Origin: Hymenolepis diminuta
Lineage: Eukaryota; Platyhelminthes; Cestoda; Cyclophyllidea; Hymenolepididae
Direction: 5' to 3'
Assembly (NCBI GenBank): GCA_900708905.1
Contig: CAADRB010000060.1
Coordinates: 708,366-772,365, forward strand
DNA length: 64,000 nucleotides
The position numbers and the translations under genes are program-made. Shown here piece by piece: positions 1 through 11,928 of the stretch; position 1 is the first letter of the stretch, and each line of letters begins with the position of its first letter. Under the pieces are notes generated by a model. It was not told the DNA's origin. It did not search any database and worked only from the letters and a program-made list of their open reading frames with translations.

Positions 1-34
1 ATGAAATTAGATAAAAAATATAAGAAATGCTTAC

Positions 35-121
35 TTTCATGCACTGTCTGAACATGCCTTTTGAGGTCTCTTCTTTGCCAGAAGGGTTTGTCACATATTT
101 CGCAATTGAAAGCTCCCAATT
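35..121 (-). CDS. Zinc-finger exon A
   Basis: An 87-base phase 1-1 exon encodes one finger with Cys pair CEIC and a His pair in RHVQTVH. The acceptor is TTGCAG before position 121 and the donor is GTAAGC at 34-29. It is the most 3' exon visible, so further exons should lie left of base 1. Confidence 0.75.
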
Positions 122-3100
122 CTGCAATATGCAATGGTATACAAAATTATGTAACACAAAGATAATTAGAAAGTACTATGACTTGTGATCAAGAGGAATG
201 TTCTTGTCTATCTGCTTATAAGTCCGGGAAGACTGTCTACCTGGTTAGATGATAATGCGGTAGTAGCAAGATTGCATTTCTGGGAGAGAGCGTGGAAAAC
301 CCATGTTTGATGAATCGGTACTTGAGAGATGAACCCAGTAAGTTCGATTCAGGAACGCCGGCAATATTTCATTCAACTTTTAAAAAGCTGTCCTGCAATA
401 ATAATTTTAGAAAATTTCACATGCCATTTCTTGCTCATTTCGCTTTTGAAAATAATCGTATTACTTCAATGACTAATGCAGGAGAGTGAGGTGAACGAAT
501 GTGCAGGTTTTAATTATAAAAAGATAAGATAAATATAGAAAAGAGGAAAAAAAATGAGAAATGCTTACTTTCATGCACAATTTTCATATGTTCCTTAAAT
601 TTGTACTTTCCGGAGAAAGATTTTTTACACGTCTTACATTTGAAATCTCCCAAATCTACAAATAGAAGTGGAACTCATAAATTTGTTATACAAGGTTAAG
701 TGGATGATACCGAGGCTACAAAGACCAAGATCGGGTAGAAAGAAGGCAAACGACTTGTATATTGGAGGTGAATTCTCGTATTTAGTGAGGTAAGAATGTC
801 TACCTAGTCAGGTGGTAATGAGGCAGTGGAGAGGTAAAGTTCTTAGACAAAGAGCAGAAAACAAATATTCGACATTATAGCGCAAGAAATGAAGTCAGTA
901 AATGCAAATAATCTCATAAATATTTTGTGACCGATGTAAGCTTTCTTACTATCCAGTCGAAATCAAAGGCGTTCTACCAAAGAGGAAATGTACAATATGA
1001 CCATCAGCACGAAAAGTTATAATTCAAGGCTTAAAAACAATAAAGAATATCAAAATTCGTAGAAAAAATCCGAATTTTGCATTTTTGTCAAATCCTCGTA
1101 CTAAAACCTTAAAGCCATATATTTAAGTAGTATAGTTGATACAATCAATTAATAAAAGTCATTCAAAATAATTAAAATTTTAACGAGAAATGGGGGCAAA
1201 ATAAAATCAGGGGAAGAAAATGAGGCATGCTCACTTTCATGCAACGCCTTCACGTGTTCGTTGAGATTGAACTTTCGGGAGAAGGATTTTTCACACGCCT
1301 CACACTTGAAAGCCCCCACATCTGTAAAATGAAGTGAAATTTAAAAACTATATTTTCGGAGTGCTTTCGCGCTTCCTTCTCAATTAATCCAACATCTGCC
1401 ACTCTGATTTTGAAAGCAATTGTCCATTACGGGTTACTAAGAAGATCTTCAATGTTAGGGGTTGCCTTAGCCTTACAGAGTCGAGCTCAAACGCATCTCG
1501 TTTTCCTGGTTCTTACAGGGTTATATGAACTCATTTCATTTAGAAAGGAAAAAAACAACTTCGAAGGGGTTCCTTGACAAGGATAAACGGATGATCTACC
1601 GATAGGATTATATAGATGGGTGTCACAATAACTCGCTCCTAATCAACAACACGAGAATTAGAAGATATAGGGAGTGACAAGGAGCGAGAGAGGGAGAGGG
1701 AGTAAACAGAATGCTTACTTTCGTGGACACCCAACACATGTTTTCTGAGGTAGGCAGCTTTGGAGAAGGATTTTGCACATATTTCACACTTGAATTCTAC
1801 AAAAGGAAATAGAAAATAATGATACTTTCGAATATTTCAAAACTTATTTAACTATTTTGGGGACAAACCTTCTACCTCTCACTTCGTTTAGAGTGAATGA
1901 CAAGATCAACAAATGAGAAAATGAGAAATGCTTACCTTTATGCATCGTTATCACATGCCTTTTGAGATGTCCGCGTTCTGAGAACGATTTCTCACACACT
2001 TTACATTTGAAATCTTTCACCTCTACAAAATGAAGCGAAATTTAAAAATGTCATATGCAATACTTTCGCGTTTTTTCTCATTCTTTCTCAAAGAGCCCCA
2101 TTTTGGCAACGCAAAATACATTTTTGCTCACACTCAACTTTTTGGCATTCTGATTTGGGAAAATGGTTGATCTTTAGTCAAAAGGGGATAACTTAGCCTA
2201 ATAACGCTTCTATCCCGGCTCTCACAAGAGAATATGAGCTCATTTTGATCTAGAAACAAAATGGCTGCAATCTCGAAGGAGATACCTAATAATGTTAAAA
2301 ATAACGATCCACCAATAGGATTACAAATATGGATGATCTACTCATAAATTTTTAAAAAATAACGCCAGAAGTAGAAGATATAGGAAATGAGAGGGAGCAA
2401 GAGAGGGAGAGGGAGTAAACAGAATGCTTACTTTCGTGGACACCCAACACATGTTTTCTGAGGTAGGCAGCTTTGGAGAAGGATTTTGCACATATTTCAC
2501 ATTTAAAATCTACAAAACAAATAAATAACCTACTTTGGAATATTTGCTATCCAATTTGTAAGCAAACTTTTAACATCCTCTATTTAATTAGGACCACCAA
2601 TGGATGACTTGATCACCAAATCAGATCTAATCCTCACCTTTACAGAACTCATTGTTTTGTGGTAAGCTAACTCACTAACCTTTCACCTTCTATCTCTGTT
2701 CTAATTTTGGTACATTTGTACTGGTGGTTAAGCTGCCCTAGCCACAATAAAATAAAAATGGGAAGCTTAATATTGTAGACGTGTCAGTTTGCTCCAGTAA
2801 GCTTCACTACTCACAATAGAAACTTAGGAAATTATACACATGAATAATAAATTATAGCTTAATCAGTTTCTTTCTTAAGCCTGTGGAGTATACAACACCC
2901 CAAAGGCTGACTAAAGGAACCTCGTGCTCGCTGGAACATTCTGTAAAGTGCGCACGTGCTACTGACAGCATAGCGAGCAAGCACGAGGGTGCGCACAGAA
3001 GGCTCCCAGCCAATCGGCAATCAGTATTCGTGCAGTGTGGCGTTAATTGCGTTTAGCGACCAAGTCCTTTTGCAGTAAACTCTCGACATATGATACCTTT

Positions 3101-5273
3101 TGTGTTCTCGCTACTTTGGGCGTAGCCTAGCTAATTTTGAAGGCAAATTCACACTAGAGGACTCTGCTAGAGACTAATTTTATTTGTCTACACCTAGTTG
3201 AACTTCGAGGGGGATTACTAAGGCTTGGCCGAAGGCTTATTTGAATAGTTTTCTCTACAAACCGAGCAAATGAACAATCTCCTAATACATGGTAATGAAC
3301 AAGGCTTTTCTCCTTATTTGCCAGTTAGATCCTATCCTATTTAAATTACAGATTGCAGTAAATAATATAGAATAATAAAACAAAATACGGTTATCATTGA
3401 AATATATCTCTGTTTATGTTCTGAAATAAAATTGAATGAAGTGTTGTACATAGGGACCAAAATATTAACAAGTGTTCGTCCAACTTGCAACTTATTTATT
3501 AACCAATTCATGAGAAAAATTTCAACTCGACTTCCTTATTTGGAAGTACTCTGAGGAGGACTCAATCACCAGGTCAGCAATAACCCTCATCGTCCATATT
3601 TTGTTGCCAATTTTACAGGACTCATTGGTCTACCTCAATCTGAATTGATTGTCTATCGATAAGCTGACGCCTAAATCCTCCAAATGAGACGTCTTCAAGC
3701 TTTCTTCCAACTTCTGTATTGATGCTGGTTGTTAAGCGGCTCCAAAATAGGTCTTTCGACAGCCCCAATATATCGATTTGAACATTACTATTACGGGTAC
3801 GTAATGGGTATTAGAAAGTGGATTATTGTAATAAAGACATATTTTTCCAGTTAAATCCTTCCAGATTCTTCATTTTCATAGCAATTTCATAGAAAATAGG
3901 CGAGGAGACGATTCATCTTCCGTTGGAGATAAAACAAATGCCAGAGTGAAGGTTAAAGCCTGATACGTAGAAGTTAAAACACTAACAAGTGTTCATCCAA
4001 CTTACAACTCATTACGATGACTACCTATTCTGGAAATTAAATCCTAATTTGTTTTCTCTTTCTGCTGACAGTGTTTTGAGGACAAATATTTAAATTTAAC
4101 ACATTTTGCATTAGAAAGAAAGAATTCTTAAGATTATTAACAAATATATCTATTCGATAAAGTGTCACTATCAAATGAAAAATTTATTGTCTTATCTATC
4201 TTTAAGGTGAAAATGAATAAAGTCAATTTAAAAAATTTGCTTACGTTTATGATCAAACTCCAGGTGAAGTTGAAGTTCGTCATTTTGAGGGAAAAATTTT
4301 TCGCATAATCCGCATTTAAAAGATGTCAAATCTGAAATGAGAAAAAAAACAAAAATGATATTAAAATTTTTGCATGTCTGTAAACAATTATGTGAAAACG
4401 TTTTTGTGTACTGTAAGATGCTAATAATATGAGCACACTTGATTCTACATGCAAAAATTTTTTACACCACCTGAAGCGCGTCTCCTAAATGAGCTAATTT
4501 TTAAAATTTCCATTTCAATCAATTCGTGATGAAACAGTGTTTCTTATTGATCTCTAGACCATTGAAATTCCTTTTCTTTAAATTAATTAACCTGAATACT
4601 TAAATCTGAAGATGTTAAACCCAATCCCTGATATGATTGGTGACTGAAATCAGCAGGAAATCCGAACTACCTCTCAAAGTTTATAATTTGGTCAAACAAC
4701 GCACGTCAAGACGCATCGCTACAAGTAGTAGTTTCAAATCAAAACGGATCCAGTCTTATCTCTCTCTTCTCTTGTTATTCAGGAGAATCGTAGCAGTTAA
4801 CCAGGCAATCTTGTTTGTTTATAAAGTTAGAGACCATAATTCGGATGTCCATCGGCTCACAGCCAGTGAGTGGCATGGTCAACCCTAAAACAGTTCAGTT
4901 TAGAGTGCTTAAAACGGGAATAAGATATTTTAAGGAAGGATAGTCAGTATGCACGTCCAGCAAACGTTAGACTTTAAGTTGCAATCTTTATGACCATTTT
5001 TTGATTCTAAAAAACCGTTTTTTCACGGTCCATGCATACATTAGTTTTAAACTTCTTACTTTGAGCCAGGAGAGTCTGTCACATTTGCACCAGTGCAGAT
5101 ATTAGTACAGACTAGCTTGCGAAATAGAAATATTAAAATATTTTCACTTTAGACATTCAAATAAGCAAAATTACGAATGCCAAAACACTTACCTGTGTCT
5201 TTCGGTTCCGTTTTAATATTGCAAGCAAAAGCAGGGCACACTTCCTCAGGTTTAACAGAAATTAACGGAGATT
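35..5273 (-). CDS. C2H2 zinc-finger protein gene, multi-exon, partial (3' end off the left edge)
   Basis: This minus-strand gene is read as eight exons: 5193-5273, 4245-4331, 2432-2509, 1936-2022, 1719-1796, 1235-1321, 569-655 and 35-121. The first is an acidic/basic linker and the other seven each encode one C2H2 finger with spacing C-x2-C-x12-H-x4-H. All exons start with two bases of a split codon and end with one (phase 1-1), and all have AG acceptors and GT donors (mostly GTAAGC). The fingers should bind Zn2+ and probably DNA or RNA; the target cannot be inferred. The last visible donor at base 34 shows the gene continues to the left of the window. No start codon or promoter was identified; the true 5' end may be upstream of 5273. 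The exon chain is inferred from sequence alone, and alternative splicing of duplicated exons is possible. Confidence 0.75.
569..655 (-). CDS. Zinc-finger exon B
   Basis: An 87-base phase 1-1 exon encodes one finger with Cys pair CKTC and His pair EHMKIVH. Acceptor TTGTAG and donor GTAAGC are both intact. Confidence 0.75.
1235..1321 (-). CDS. Zinc-finger exon C
   Basis: An 87-base phase 1-1 exon encodes one finger with Cys pair CEAC and His pair EHVKALH. The acceptor is TTACAG and the donor GTGAGC. It is a member of the tandemly duplicated pair C+D (compare E+F), and its downstream intron resembles that of exon E. Confidence 0.75.
1719..1796 (-). CDS. Zinc-finger exon D (same finger as exon F)
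   Basis: A 78-base phase 1-1 exon, three codons shorter at the start than its 87-base neighbours. It encodes a finger with Cys pair CEIC and His pair KHVLGVH. The encoded finger is identical to exon F, and bases 1688-1788 match 2401-2501 exactly. Confidence 0.75.
1936..2022 (-). CDS. Zinc-finger exon E
   Basis: An 87-base phase 1-1 exon encodes one finger with Cys pair CKVC and His pair RHVITMH. Acceptor TTGTAG, donor GTAAGC. It is the paralogue of exon C in the tandem duplication. Confidence 0.75.
2432..2509 (-). CDS. Zinc-finger exon F (same finger as exon D)
   Basis: A 78-base phase 1-1 exon encoding the same finger as exon D (CEIC ... KHVLGVH). Acceptor TTGTAG, donor GTAAGC. Confidence 0.75.
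2610..2760 (+). repeat. Intron repeat of the zinc-finger region, copy 1
   Basis: About 150 bases share order and words with 3540-3770 and 12215-12420. Shared landmarks are the sequence around ACTCATTG, a run beginning CTTCTAT/CTTCTGT, and TGGTGGTTAAG/GGTTGTTAAG/GGCGGTTAAG near the end. Boundaries are approximate and orientation is arbitrary. Confidence 0.45.
2925..3240 (+). repeat. CCAAT-containing dispersed repeat (LTR/TRIM-like), copy 1
   Basis: This is a GC-richer island in AT-rich intron DNA. From left to right it holds a GC-rich GTGCGCAC-type stretch, AGCCAATCGGCAATCAGTAT, a TCTCGCTACTTTGGGCGTAG core, TAGCTAATTTTG and GGATTACTAAGGCTT. The same order recurs on the minus strand at 16470-16650, 30225-30470 and 36310-36560. 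The family may be solo LTRs of a small retroelement; no coding region or tRNA primer site was found. Confidence 0.5.
3540..3770 (+). repeat. Intron repeat of the zinc-finger region, copy 2
   Basis: Second copy of the intron repeat. It includes TTTTACAGGACTCATTG, which parallels TTTCCAGGACTCATTAG in copy 3. Confidence 0.45.
4245..4331 (-). CDS. Zinc-finger exon G
   Basis: An 87-base phase 1-1 exon encodes a divergent finger with Cys pair CGLC and His pair LHLEFDH. Acceptor TTTCAG, donor GTAAGC. Its decayed paralogue lies at 12669-12752. Confidence 0.7.
5193..5273 (-). CDS. Linker exon upstream of the zinc fingers
   Basis: An 81-base exon, open in the same phase 1-1 as the finger exons, with acceptor ACTTTAG and donor GTAAGT. 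It encodes a charged segment that includes VKPEEVCPAF and IKTEPKD. It has no recognisable fold; a SUMO-acceptor-like VKPE and KTEP can be read. A stop-containing copy lies at about 13609-13688 in the second block, which supports it as a real exon here. Confidence 0.5.
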
Positions 5274-6199
5274 CTAAAGTTAAAAGAAATTTTCAGGTAT
5301 ACACAGACGAAAATTCTAACGTCTCAAATTGATGTGTTCTGATGTAAAAGTTAGAAAATATATTGAGTAAAAATAGTGAATTCTGCCCAAACCCACGTAT
5401 ACAGTCACAAAAAGATGATGGATAAACACTTCCTTCGTGCAACTAATGTAATATTTAAGTACCATGTAATATGAAATTTTAAATAAAAATTCGGAAGAAG
5501 ACAAAGTGCATCTCTGTAGTTGCATAAAACTATATTTCATCCCCAACTTACTCATCTGCCCATTTGCAAAAATAAATTTTAAAAGAAAATGGGAAATATA
5601 TAGATTTAAAATTTAATTTTGTCTCATAACAACATACGAAGCTCAGACATCTCAACTCCGAAAATAATCCAAAATTGTTGAAATACGTTCGTTTGACTGA
5701 AGGTCGATCACCATTCCCTTCACTTGATTTAAATTATATTTCATTTATACCTTAATGGATACAATAAAAAATAACAAACAATTAAAAAATTCCATAATTT
5801 ATAATTGGATTAGTACAATTATTGGGTTATATTATAATATAAACAGTTATATAACGTTATGTTTATCTACGTATATTTTAATCAAATTAAACCATCAAAT
5901 TCCCAACTTACAGATCTGAAAAAAGAAAAACAGTAATAAAATCAATTTTAAACAGAGGAATCATCTCTTTAAATTTGAAATTATGTGAACTGTTTGCTTA
6001 AAACTAAATCCTGCTGTCCTGATAGAGGAAAAATAAAAAAAATTTCCAAATAGTTGTGTTAAATTATCAAAATTTCGTGATACACAGATTGTCAAATTTC
6101 AATCTTATAGGGATTTTATCAGCATAAATGGTAATAGTTAATAGGCCAGACTAGCCTATAGGTAATAGTTAATTTTTCACTTGTTTCTCTCAAATTTTT

Positions 6200-6370
6200 T
6201 GTATGCGTTCTATGCCTATCGTTGCTCATCCTGTCAGCAAAACGACCAGCCGCATTGGTTAAGTTTAGCACATAAAATAGTTAATAGAACTGGAGGTTCT
6301 ATCTTAGGAGTCTCAGTATTGCTAACCCTTACACCAATGATAAGCGTTATAGAACGCCTACTTGAATAGA
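6200..6370 (+). repeat. SINE-like element, fragment
   Basis: The segment carries CCAGCCGCATTGGTTAAGTT followed by an imperfect downstream half ending near ATAGAACGCCTAC. The same order occurs in the fuller copy at 9440-9680 (CCAGTCGCGCTGGTTAAGTC). Confidence 0.45.
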
Positions 6371-6459
6371 CTTGGGTAGAAAAACTTGCAGTTTAATTGA
6401 CCCCCTCAAACTATGAGGAACAAATCATCTTAAACTGAAATTTATTCAGTATTAAATCC

Positions 6460-6815
6460 ACTTTAATATTTGCGCTATAGCCAGCAGATGTCTATCATTA
6501 CCTAGCGATTAGAAATGATTGACTGACGATAAGATCTCCACTACAGTGTCCACAGACGGTCCCTCTTTGTGTTTGCGTGTTTACACATATATACCTAAAC
6601 GGATGTCTATCACTACGCCTAGACGCCGAAAACGGGACATGACTGATGTCCAACGAAGAAATGTTTTATATGTAAACCTAATTTACTTATAAGTAGATTG
6701 AAGATGGCTTGTTACCTACTTCCGAATTGATCCGCCGACATGTGTGACTTGACTTATTCCATCTATCCGATCGATGTGGCACCGATAGATCTTCTCACAT
6801 TATTAGAATTTAAAA
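6460..6815 (+). repeat. About 330 bp dispersed repeat, copy 1
   Basis: The landmarks are TATAGCCAGCAGATGTCTAT, GACATGACTGATGTC, AACGAAGAAATGTTTT, a TACTTATAAGTA-like stretch, and TGTGTGACTTGACTTATTCC. The same order is found inverted at 31285-31530, and diverged at 24370-24580 and 48215-48420. Confidence 0.65.
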
Positions 6816-9343
6816 TATGTAACATAATTTGACTGTTTTACGTCATTAACTTCTAGTTACAGCAATTTATTATATATATCTAATATCCCTTAAAATGTAA
6901 AAATTATACCGTTTTGTGTAAGAATACATTACTAAACACAATCAACTAAAATGAATTCAATTATGCTTTAAATCAATTGAAATTTCACACGTATAGCAAC
7001 TTCACTAGTCTTGGACAATTTAGTAAATATAACCAAATGATGATTACGTGATAAATCTTCCAGTTTGACTATCTTATTTCCGGAAATCAGGTATTTAGTA
7101 TAATCTATTTGAATGCAAAGTTGGAAAGTTAATTTTCCCTTTTGGACAATCTCATAGTTCTTTTTTAAATATTAAATTCGATTTTAAAGTATCCGAGCGT
7201 CTGAGTAAATTATCGACTTTTACTCAAATATTTGAAATCCCAATATGGCAATTTAATTCATTTATATTTAATTTTGTTAAGTTTTTAAATAAGCTATTAA
7301 AATATTTTAGGACTAATTTATTCGGTTAAAAAATTGTGTTTTCTGTATTGCTAAATGTGCATTCAATTTATCAGGTAAGCCTAAATTATTTAAGAGTTCA
7401 TCACCTGATATTAAAGTAGATTTATTTATAATATTAAAGAAGAATGAAGTCTTAATATAAAATAAAGAAATTTAACATTGCCATTCACTTGAAACAGAAC
7501 TGATAAGCCGAATGATGAACATCGATCAGTCTAGAAGGAATTAAGCGGCTAATTCAACACCTTCATTATGTAAGCAGCAACCGAGTTGCTGTTAAGAGGT
7601 GGACGTAGACTCACATTCTCGCCTGCCTAAATAAACGAACACGTGGCTTTATTCACAGCGGACCAATGGTTAAACCAAATCAGAGAAAACGGTGGCCATT
7701 GCCAAGATCAGAACCTATAACTATCCTCATGCTCTTGCTGAGAGAACTAAATATGTTCACAAGACAAAACGGTTACTCTCTCACTTTCTGGATTGTTTAT
7801 GCTTCTTGATCATTAACTCCCTTTTCACACATCTCATAGACATTTCGTCTATTGATATTAACTTGCCCTGTCTATGCGATGCTCCTATGATATTGGTTGG
7901 ATCACCGTTCCTCGGACGCAGTGATCAGCAGGGATTTTCCGTGCTCACTCTCCATTTTTTTTTAAATAGTGGTTGAAATGCTACATATTGGAATGTCAGG
8001 GTCAGTGGTGACAAATTTAAGATCAGAAGAAAGGTAACCCAATTTGCCGTCCTTATACAACATTTCATGCATTTGCATACATTCCTATACATAGATCAGT
8101 TTAAGTCTCTATATTTAAACATTCAGAGGCGTTTATTTTTGGGTCAATATTGGTATTTGTTTGTTTTAATGTGCAAGATTCTGTTTTATTATGTGGAGTA
8201 ATAGGGGAACGTACTTAGATACATTCATTCAAAACTAATGGGGACTTTAGAATGGAGGAAATTTTTTACGTAAAAGGCAGCAACATAAGTCCATTTTTAG
8301 CCTTATCCCAAGTTCAGAATTCAAAAATAACGTATCCTGATATAATAGCGTAGAAACCGGGAGTGCACAAAAGAGAATTTAAATGCAATAACTGACATAC
8401 AACAATGAGACTAAGCACAATGAGAAGATTTCAGTAAAAGTTGTTTCTCACAATTCTAAAATAGCGTCTTTATAAGTTATTGGGTATTAAAAAAGATCCG
8501 GAAGTAGACGATATATAACTGTGGATTTGAGTAAGAGCGTATTTCGTATTAGCCCACTTACCTGCTCAATTACAATAAAAAATAGGATTATTAACTATAT
8601 TTAATCATATTTATTAAATTATTACAACTTGCCAAATACAGAAATTGTGAGATGAAAATAGTCTAGACATTGTTTTTATATGAGAATTGATCTTTTACTG
8701 CTTATTTCTAGTTAAATGCCGCAAAAATTGCGAAATAAAAACATATTAAAGCGGTATTAATACACTAAAAGTACCTTATTTACTCTTTATATATAATTAT
8801 ATCGATTTTAAAATTAATCATGTTTAATATTTGAAAATCAAAGCTCCAAATAAACTTACATTATAATTTGGTCAAAGATAAATGGCCAAATCTTATACTT
8901 TTGCTTCAATTACAACAAAATGAATATGATGACGAAAATCCATAATGTAAAAGTTAAATTAATATCTTAGATGTCAAATTATGGATTCAAACAAATAGAA
9001 CTAATAATAACAATAATAATAGTAGTCACAATTCGAAGAGCATCAATGCAACCTCTAGATTTGAATACGGTTTTAAAAATGTGACCTTCTGCAGACCCAG
9101 AGACGATCTCAGATGCAATGCAAAGATAATCAAAAAACAATTTAACTGCCCCGGTTCAAAGTATTTCAGATATCTTCACATAATGAGTATCAGTCTTTGT
9201 TTAAATGTTTTCCAGATTATCGAAAGAATCACCTATTAAATCATTAAAATGAGGATAAAGTTGGTAGACTTCCAAATTCCTCACACAATTCTTAAATATC
9301 AAAAAACCTTGTTGTAGCAACGATAAAATTTATATTTCTTTAC

Positions 9344-9410
9344 CTGAAAGTTCAAAAGATTTGTCAGAATTGAAGTCGCTGTCTCCCTTTCCTTCCGACC
9401 ACTTTGATGG
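9344..9410 (-). CDS. Possible linker exon of the second zinc-finger block
   Basis: On the minus strand an open stretch (reading IPSKWSEGKGDSDF and onward) ends in phase 1 at a good donor, CTTTCAG followed by GTAAAG. The charged composition and phase resemble the linker exon at 5193-5273. The 5' boundary is unclear because the nearest in-frame AG has a poor pyrimidine tract and a TGA lies just upstream. It may be chance. Confidence 0.2.
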
Positions 9411-9439
9411 AATGTAAAAGGCTCACCTCGAAATAGAAC

Positions 9440-9680
9440 GCCTACTACTAACAGAACCCCTTCAGCATCAGTTGCGCACTAGTCTCCGTAAAGTTTGCCA
9501 TGTCAGAGGTCGCGGGTTCGGTTCCCATCGGCCGCATCCGAGCAGCGGAATAGCCAGTCGCGCTGGTTAAGTCTGGCCAATATAGAGGATGGCGGGATTC
9601 GACCCTCTCATCAGGGAGGTCCCATGATACCACTCGCTACCCTAGGTGAATATTAAAAAATTACTTTCCTAAATGAGCTA
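9440..9680 (+). repeat. tRNA-derived SINE-like element, fullest copy
   Basis: The head carries a pol III B-box-like GCGGGTTCGGTTCCC, followed by CCAGTCGCGCTGGTTAAGTC, GGCGGGATTCGACCCTCTCA and a tail ending TTACTTTCCTAAATGAGC. Copies with the same order lie at 55495-55700 and 59085-59230 (plus strand) and at 28270-28440, 46965-47175, 49105-49280 and 51560-51710 (minus strand). No intact tRNA cloverleaf is present. Confidence 0.65.
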
Positions 9681-9912
9681 TGGACCAGAAAATTTTAATA
9701 GATAGCTGATATAATCTAACGTTTACCAAGGGACAGTGTAGAATGTAGACAGAGGGAGTATTTGCCCATTGGGAGGGACACTGTAAATTTAAAATATGGT
9801 AATATAACTTCAATCTAACGGACTAGAGTGCATCAATTTAGAATTAAAAAATTTTTTTAGTTTATTTTAAATGAAAAACAGCCAGATCAATGTAAGTGTA
9901 AAAAAATCGTAC

Positions 9913-9999
9913 CTTGGTGAACGTCTTTTACACGTAAATTAAATTTTCCCGGTAGTATAAAATGCTGTTCACAGAAATCACAAGTATGGCTTCCCATAT
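9913..9999 (-). pseudogene. Decayed zinc-finger exon
   Basis: An 87-base copy of a finger exon with Cys pair CDFC. The residue at the first zinc-binding His is Arg (LRVKDVH). The acceptor position reads TTTTGCAA instead of TTTTGCAG, so it is unlikely to be spliced. The donor GTACG is retained. Confidence 0.6.
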
Positions 10000-10076
10000 T
10001 TGCAAAAAGGAACAAACGGAGTGGACTGACGATCGGAGCAAAAGAATGAAGTACTAGGGAGTTAATAAAATTTTAC

Positions 10077-10163
10077 TTCTGTGAACATCATCCACATGTT
10101 TCAGGAGGCCAGTCTGACAGACGAAGGTTTTTTTGCAATCCGAACAGGCAAGTTGTCTTAAAT
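10077..10163 (-). CDS. Zinc-finger exon, intact
   Basis: An 87-base phase 1-1 exon encodes a complete finger with Cys pair CSDC and His pair KHVDDVH. Acceptor TTGTAG; donor GTAAAA, weaker than in block 1. Whether it is expressed is uncertain because its neighbours are damaged. Confidence 0.55.
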
Positions 10164-11362
10164 CTACAAAACGGCAATGAATTAACTCACGAATTCTTCC
10201 GAACGGCCTCATAAATTTATCACATTTGCAATACGCCAAAATCGGAAGACATACACTTCTAATATTTTTAGTATTAAAAGGCTTCTTGATCAGGTACATA
10301 TTATAATTAAAGCCAAAAATATAATTTCTTGGAGAGAAGATTGAAGTATTTCAACTCAAAGTAGATTTATTTCTTTAAAAAATTAATAAAAAGCCTCATC
10401 ATTATAATACGCGCTTGAATTTTAACCCACAGCCATACGAATGTCAGTTCCGTCAATAGTAGCTGTCAAGCGATTTGTGTGATCGAAGACTTGGAGACGA
10501 GCTGCAGGATGGCAATTGTTCATTCGAAGACAAAGCGTGGGCTCTGTGATGTTGAATCATGTCTGTCGGCGTCCTATCAAAACCCCTCATATGCTGTTCT
10601 TATATTCACTACCGATTCATATCTTCCCTCTTAGGGTTTAACTCCTGCCTACATTGGCTTAGCCGCGAAAATTCACTGAAGCTATCATTCTATTACATTA
10701 TTGCATTACACCGATCCGAAATATATTAAATTCTTATTGTTTCAGTCAAATCCCTCACTATGAATACCCTAAAGGCAAAGAATTTAACTGCATCACAAAA
10801 ATTGGTATCATTTGGAATAAATTTTTCGCATTTCTAAAGATTTTACCACAAAACATCAGAACAATTTTGATTTGAGCATAAATAACTCAAGTATAAATGG
10901 CACATATAGAGGCTGCCACCTATGGTTATGATCTCTTCAGTAGCACCTTATTTAATCACTCAATCGTGTCCCATCTTTTATGAGTGCCCGGTAGGGGATT
11001 AGATCCAATCAGTGTTTAAGGTGACAGGGATACTGTTCAGGTGCCCTACTAACCTGCGGCATTGGATTTCCGACATACTCGTACTTTTATCTCTCTCCTG
11101 CTCTTTAAATTCAGACAATTTATGCCTTCATATTGCGTACCTTTTCTCTAATAAACTCTGCCTATGCTCTGACCATTTACACAAGTTAGGATTAAAAACC
11201 GATAGAAAGCCGAAAAATTAAACTACAAGTTGCAGAGTTGTTGGTTTGTTTCGAGATGAGCAATTCCTGAATTTGTCTCTAAATATATATGCGGATGCAC
11301 GCCATTACTGACAGCTTAAGAAGTATTCAGGATGAAAAATTTTACTAGTCCACCGGTTTAAT

Positions 11363-11515
11363 CTTCTACATCAATACACAGCAAAGTTGATTAGAAGTGG
11401 ATAAGTAGTTTGCACAAAGTGAACGCCTATTTCTATGAATCAAATCCACATGAAACTGGAGACCGCGTTTATAGCCAAAGGCTCTGTCGCATTCGTCACA
11501 CTGAAAAGAATATGT
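11363..11515 (-). pseudogene. Zinc-finger exon without its donor, running to a stop
   Basis: The frame reads YSFQCDECDRAF and then a complete His pair, FHVDLIH. Where other exons have the donor after HE, this one has ATAGG. The frame continues through about 20 codons to a TAG near 11363. The acceptor nearest the finger (CTTTTCAG at 11502) would put the exon in the wrong phase. It is either a terminal exon or, more likely, a degraded finger exon. Confidence 0.45.
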
Positions 11516-11841
11516 AATAGCCATACTGTCAAGGTGGAAATATTATTTCCATGTGGGAAAAATATTCTATTGAAAATTTCCTTTTGAGAAAATAACATTT
11601 GTCTTATTTATGTCTGCTCGATTTCTCGTGAACCTAATAGCATATGTCATGTGCCTAACTTACTTGTGTGATGTCCCTCTCATCTTTGTCTGGAACAGGA
11701 ATGTCGGCTCATGAGCCATAAAATGCACGATAATTAATAATACAATTAGGCCGATCGTTTGCCATTGCTGCGGTTACATTAATTGAAGGGAAACATAAAT
11801 AAAGTTATAATTAGATTATCTACTTGTCAAAAGAGGCTTAC

Positions 11842-11928
11842 TTTCATGCACCACTTTCACATGCACGTTGAGTTTGTACCTTCTAGAGAAGGATGTTTTA
11901 CACATATCACACTTGAAATCCTTCACGT
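11842..11928 (-). CDS. Zinc-finger exon, intact
   Basis: An 87-base phase 1-1 exon with Cys pair CDMC and His pair VHVKVVH. Acceptor TTGTAG and donor GTAAGC are intact. It resembles exons B, C and E of block 1. Confidence 0.6.

Larger units (their letters stand above)
5274..9343. other. Intergenic/intron stretch between the two zinc-finger blocks
   Basis: No coding exon is supported here. It holds AT-rich unique DNA (5300-6150, 6850-7480, 8100-9340), a SINE-like fragment at 6200-6370 and a copy of the 330 bp family at 6460-6815. A short ACAATAATAATAG tract lies near 9010. Confidence 0.6.

Noticed and set aside
9448..9633. Frame of 61 codons on the minus strand and a possible tRNA gene at 9500-9540
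   Set aside because: The B-box belongs to a SINE-like repeat; no acceptor stem or anticodon arm can be paired.
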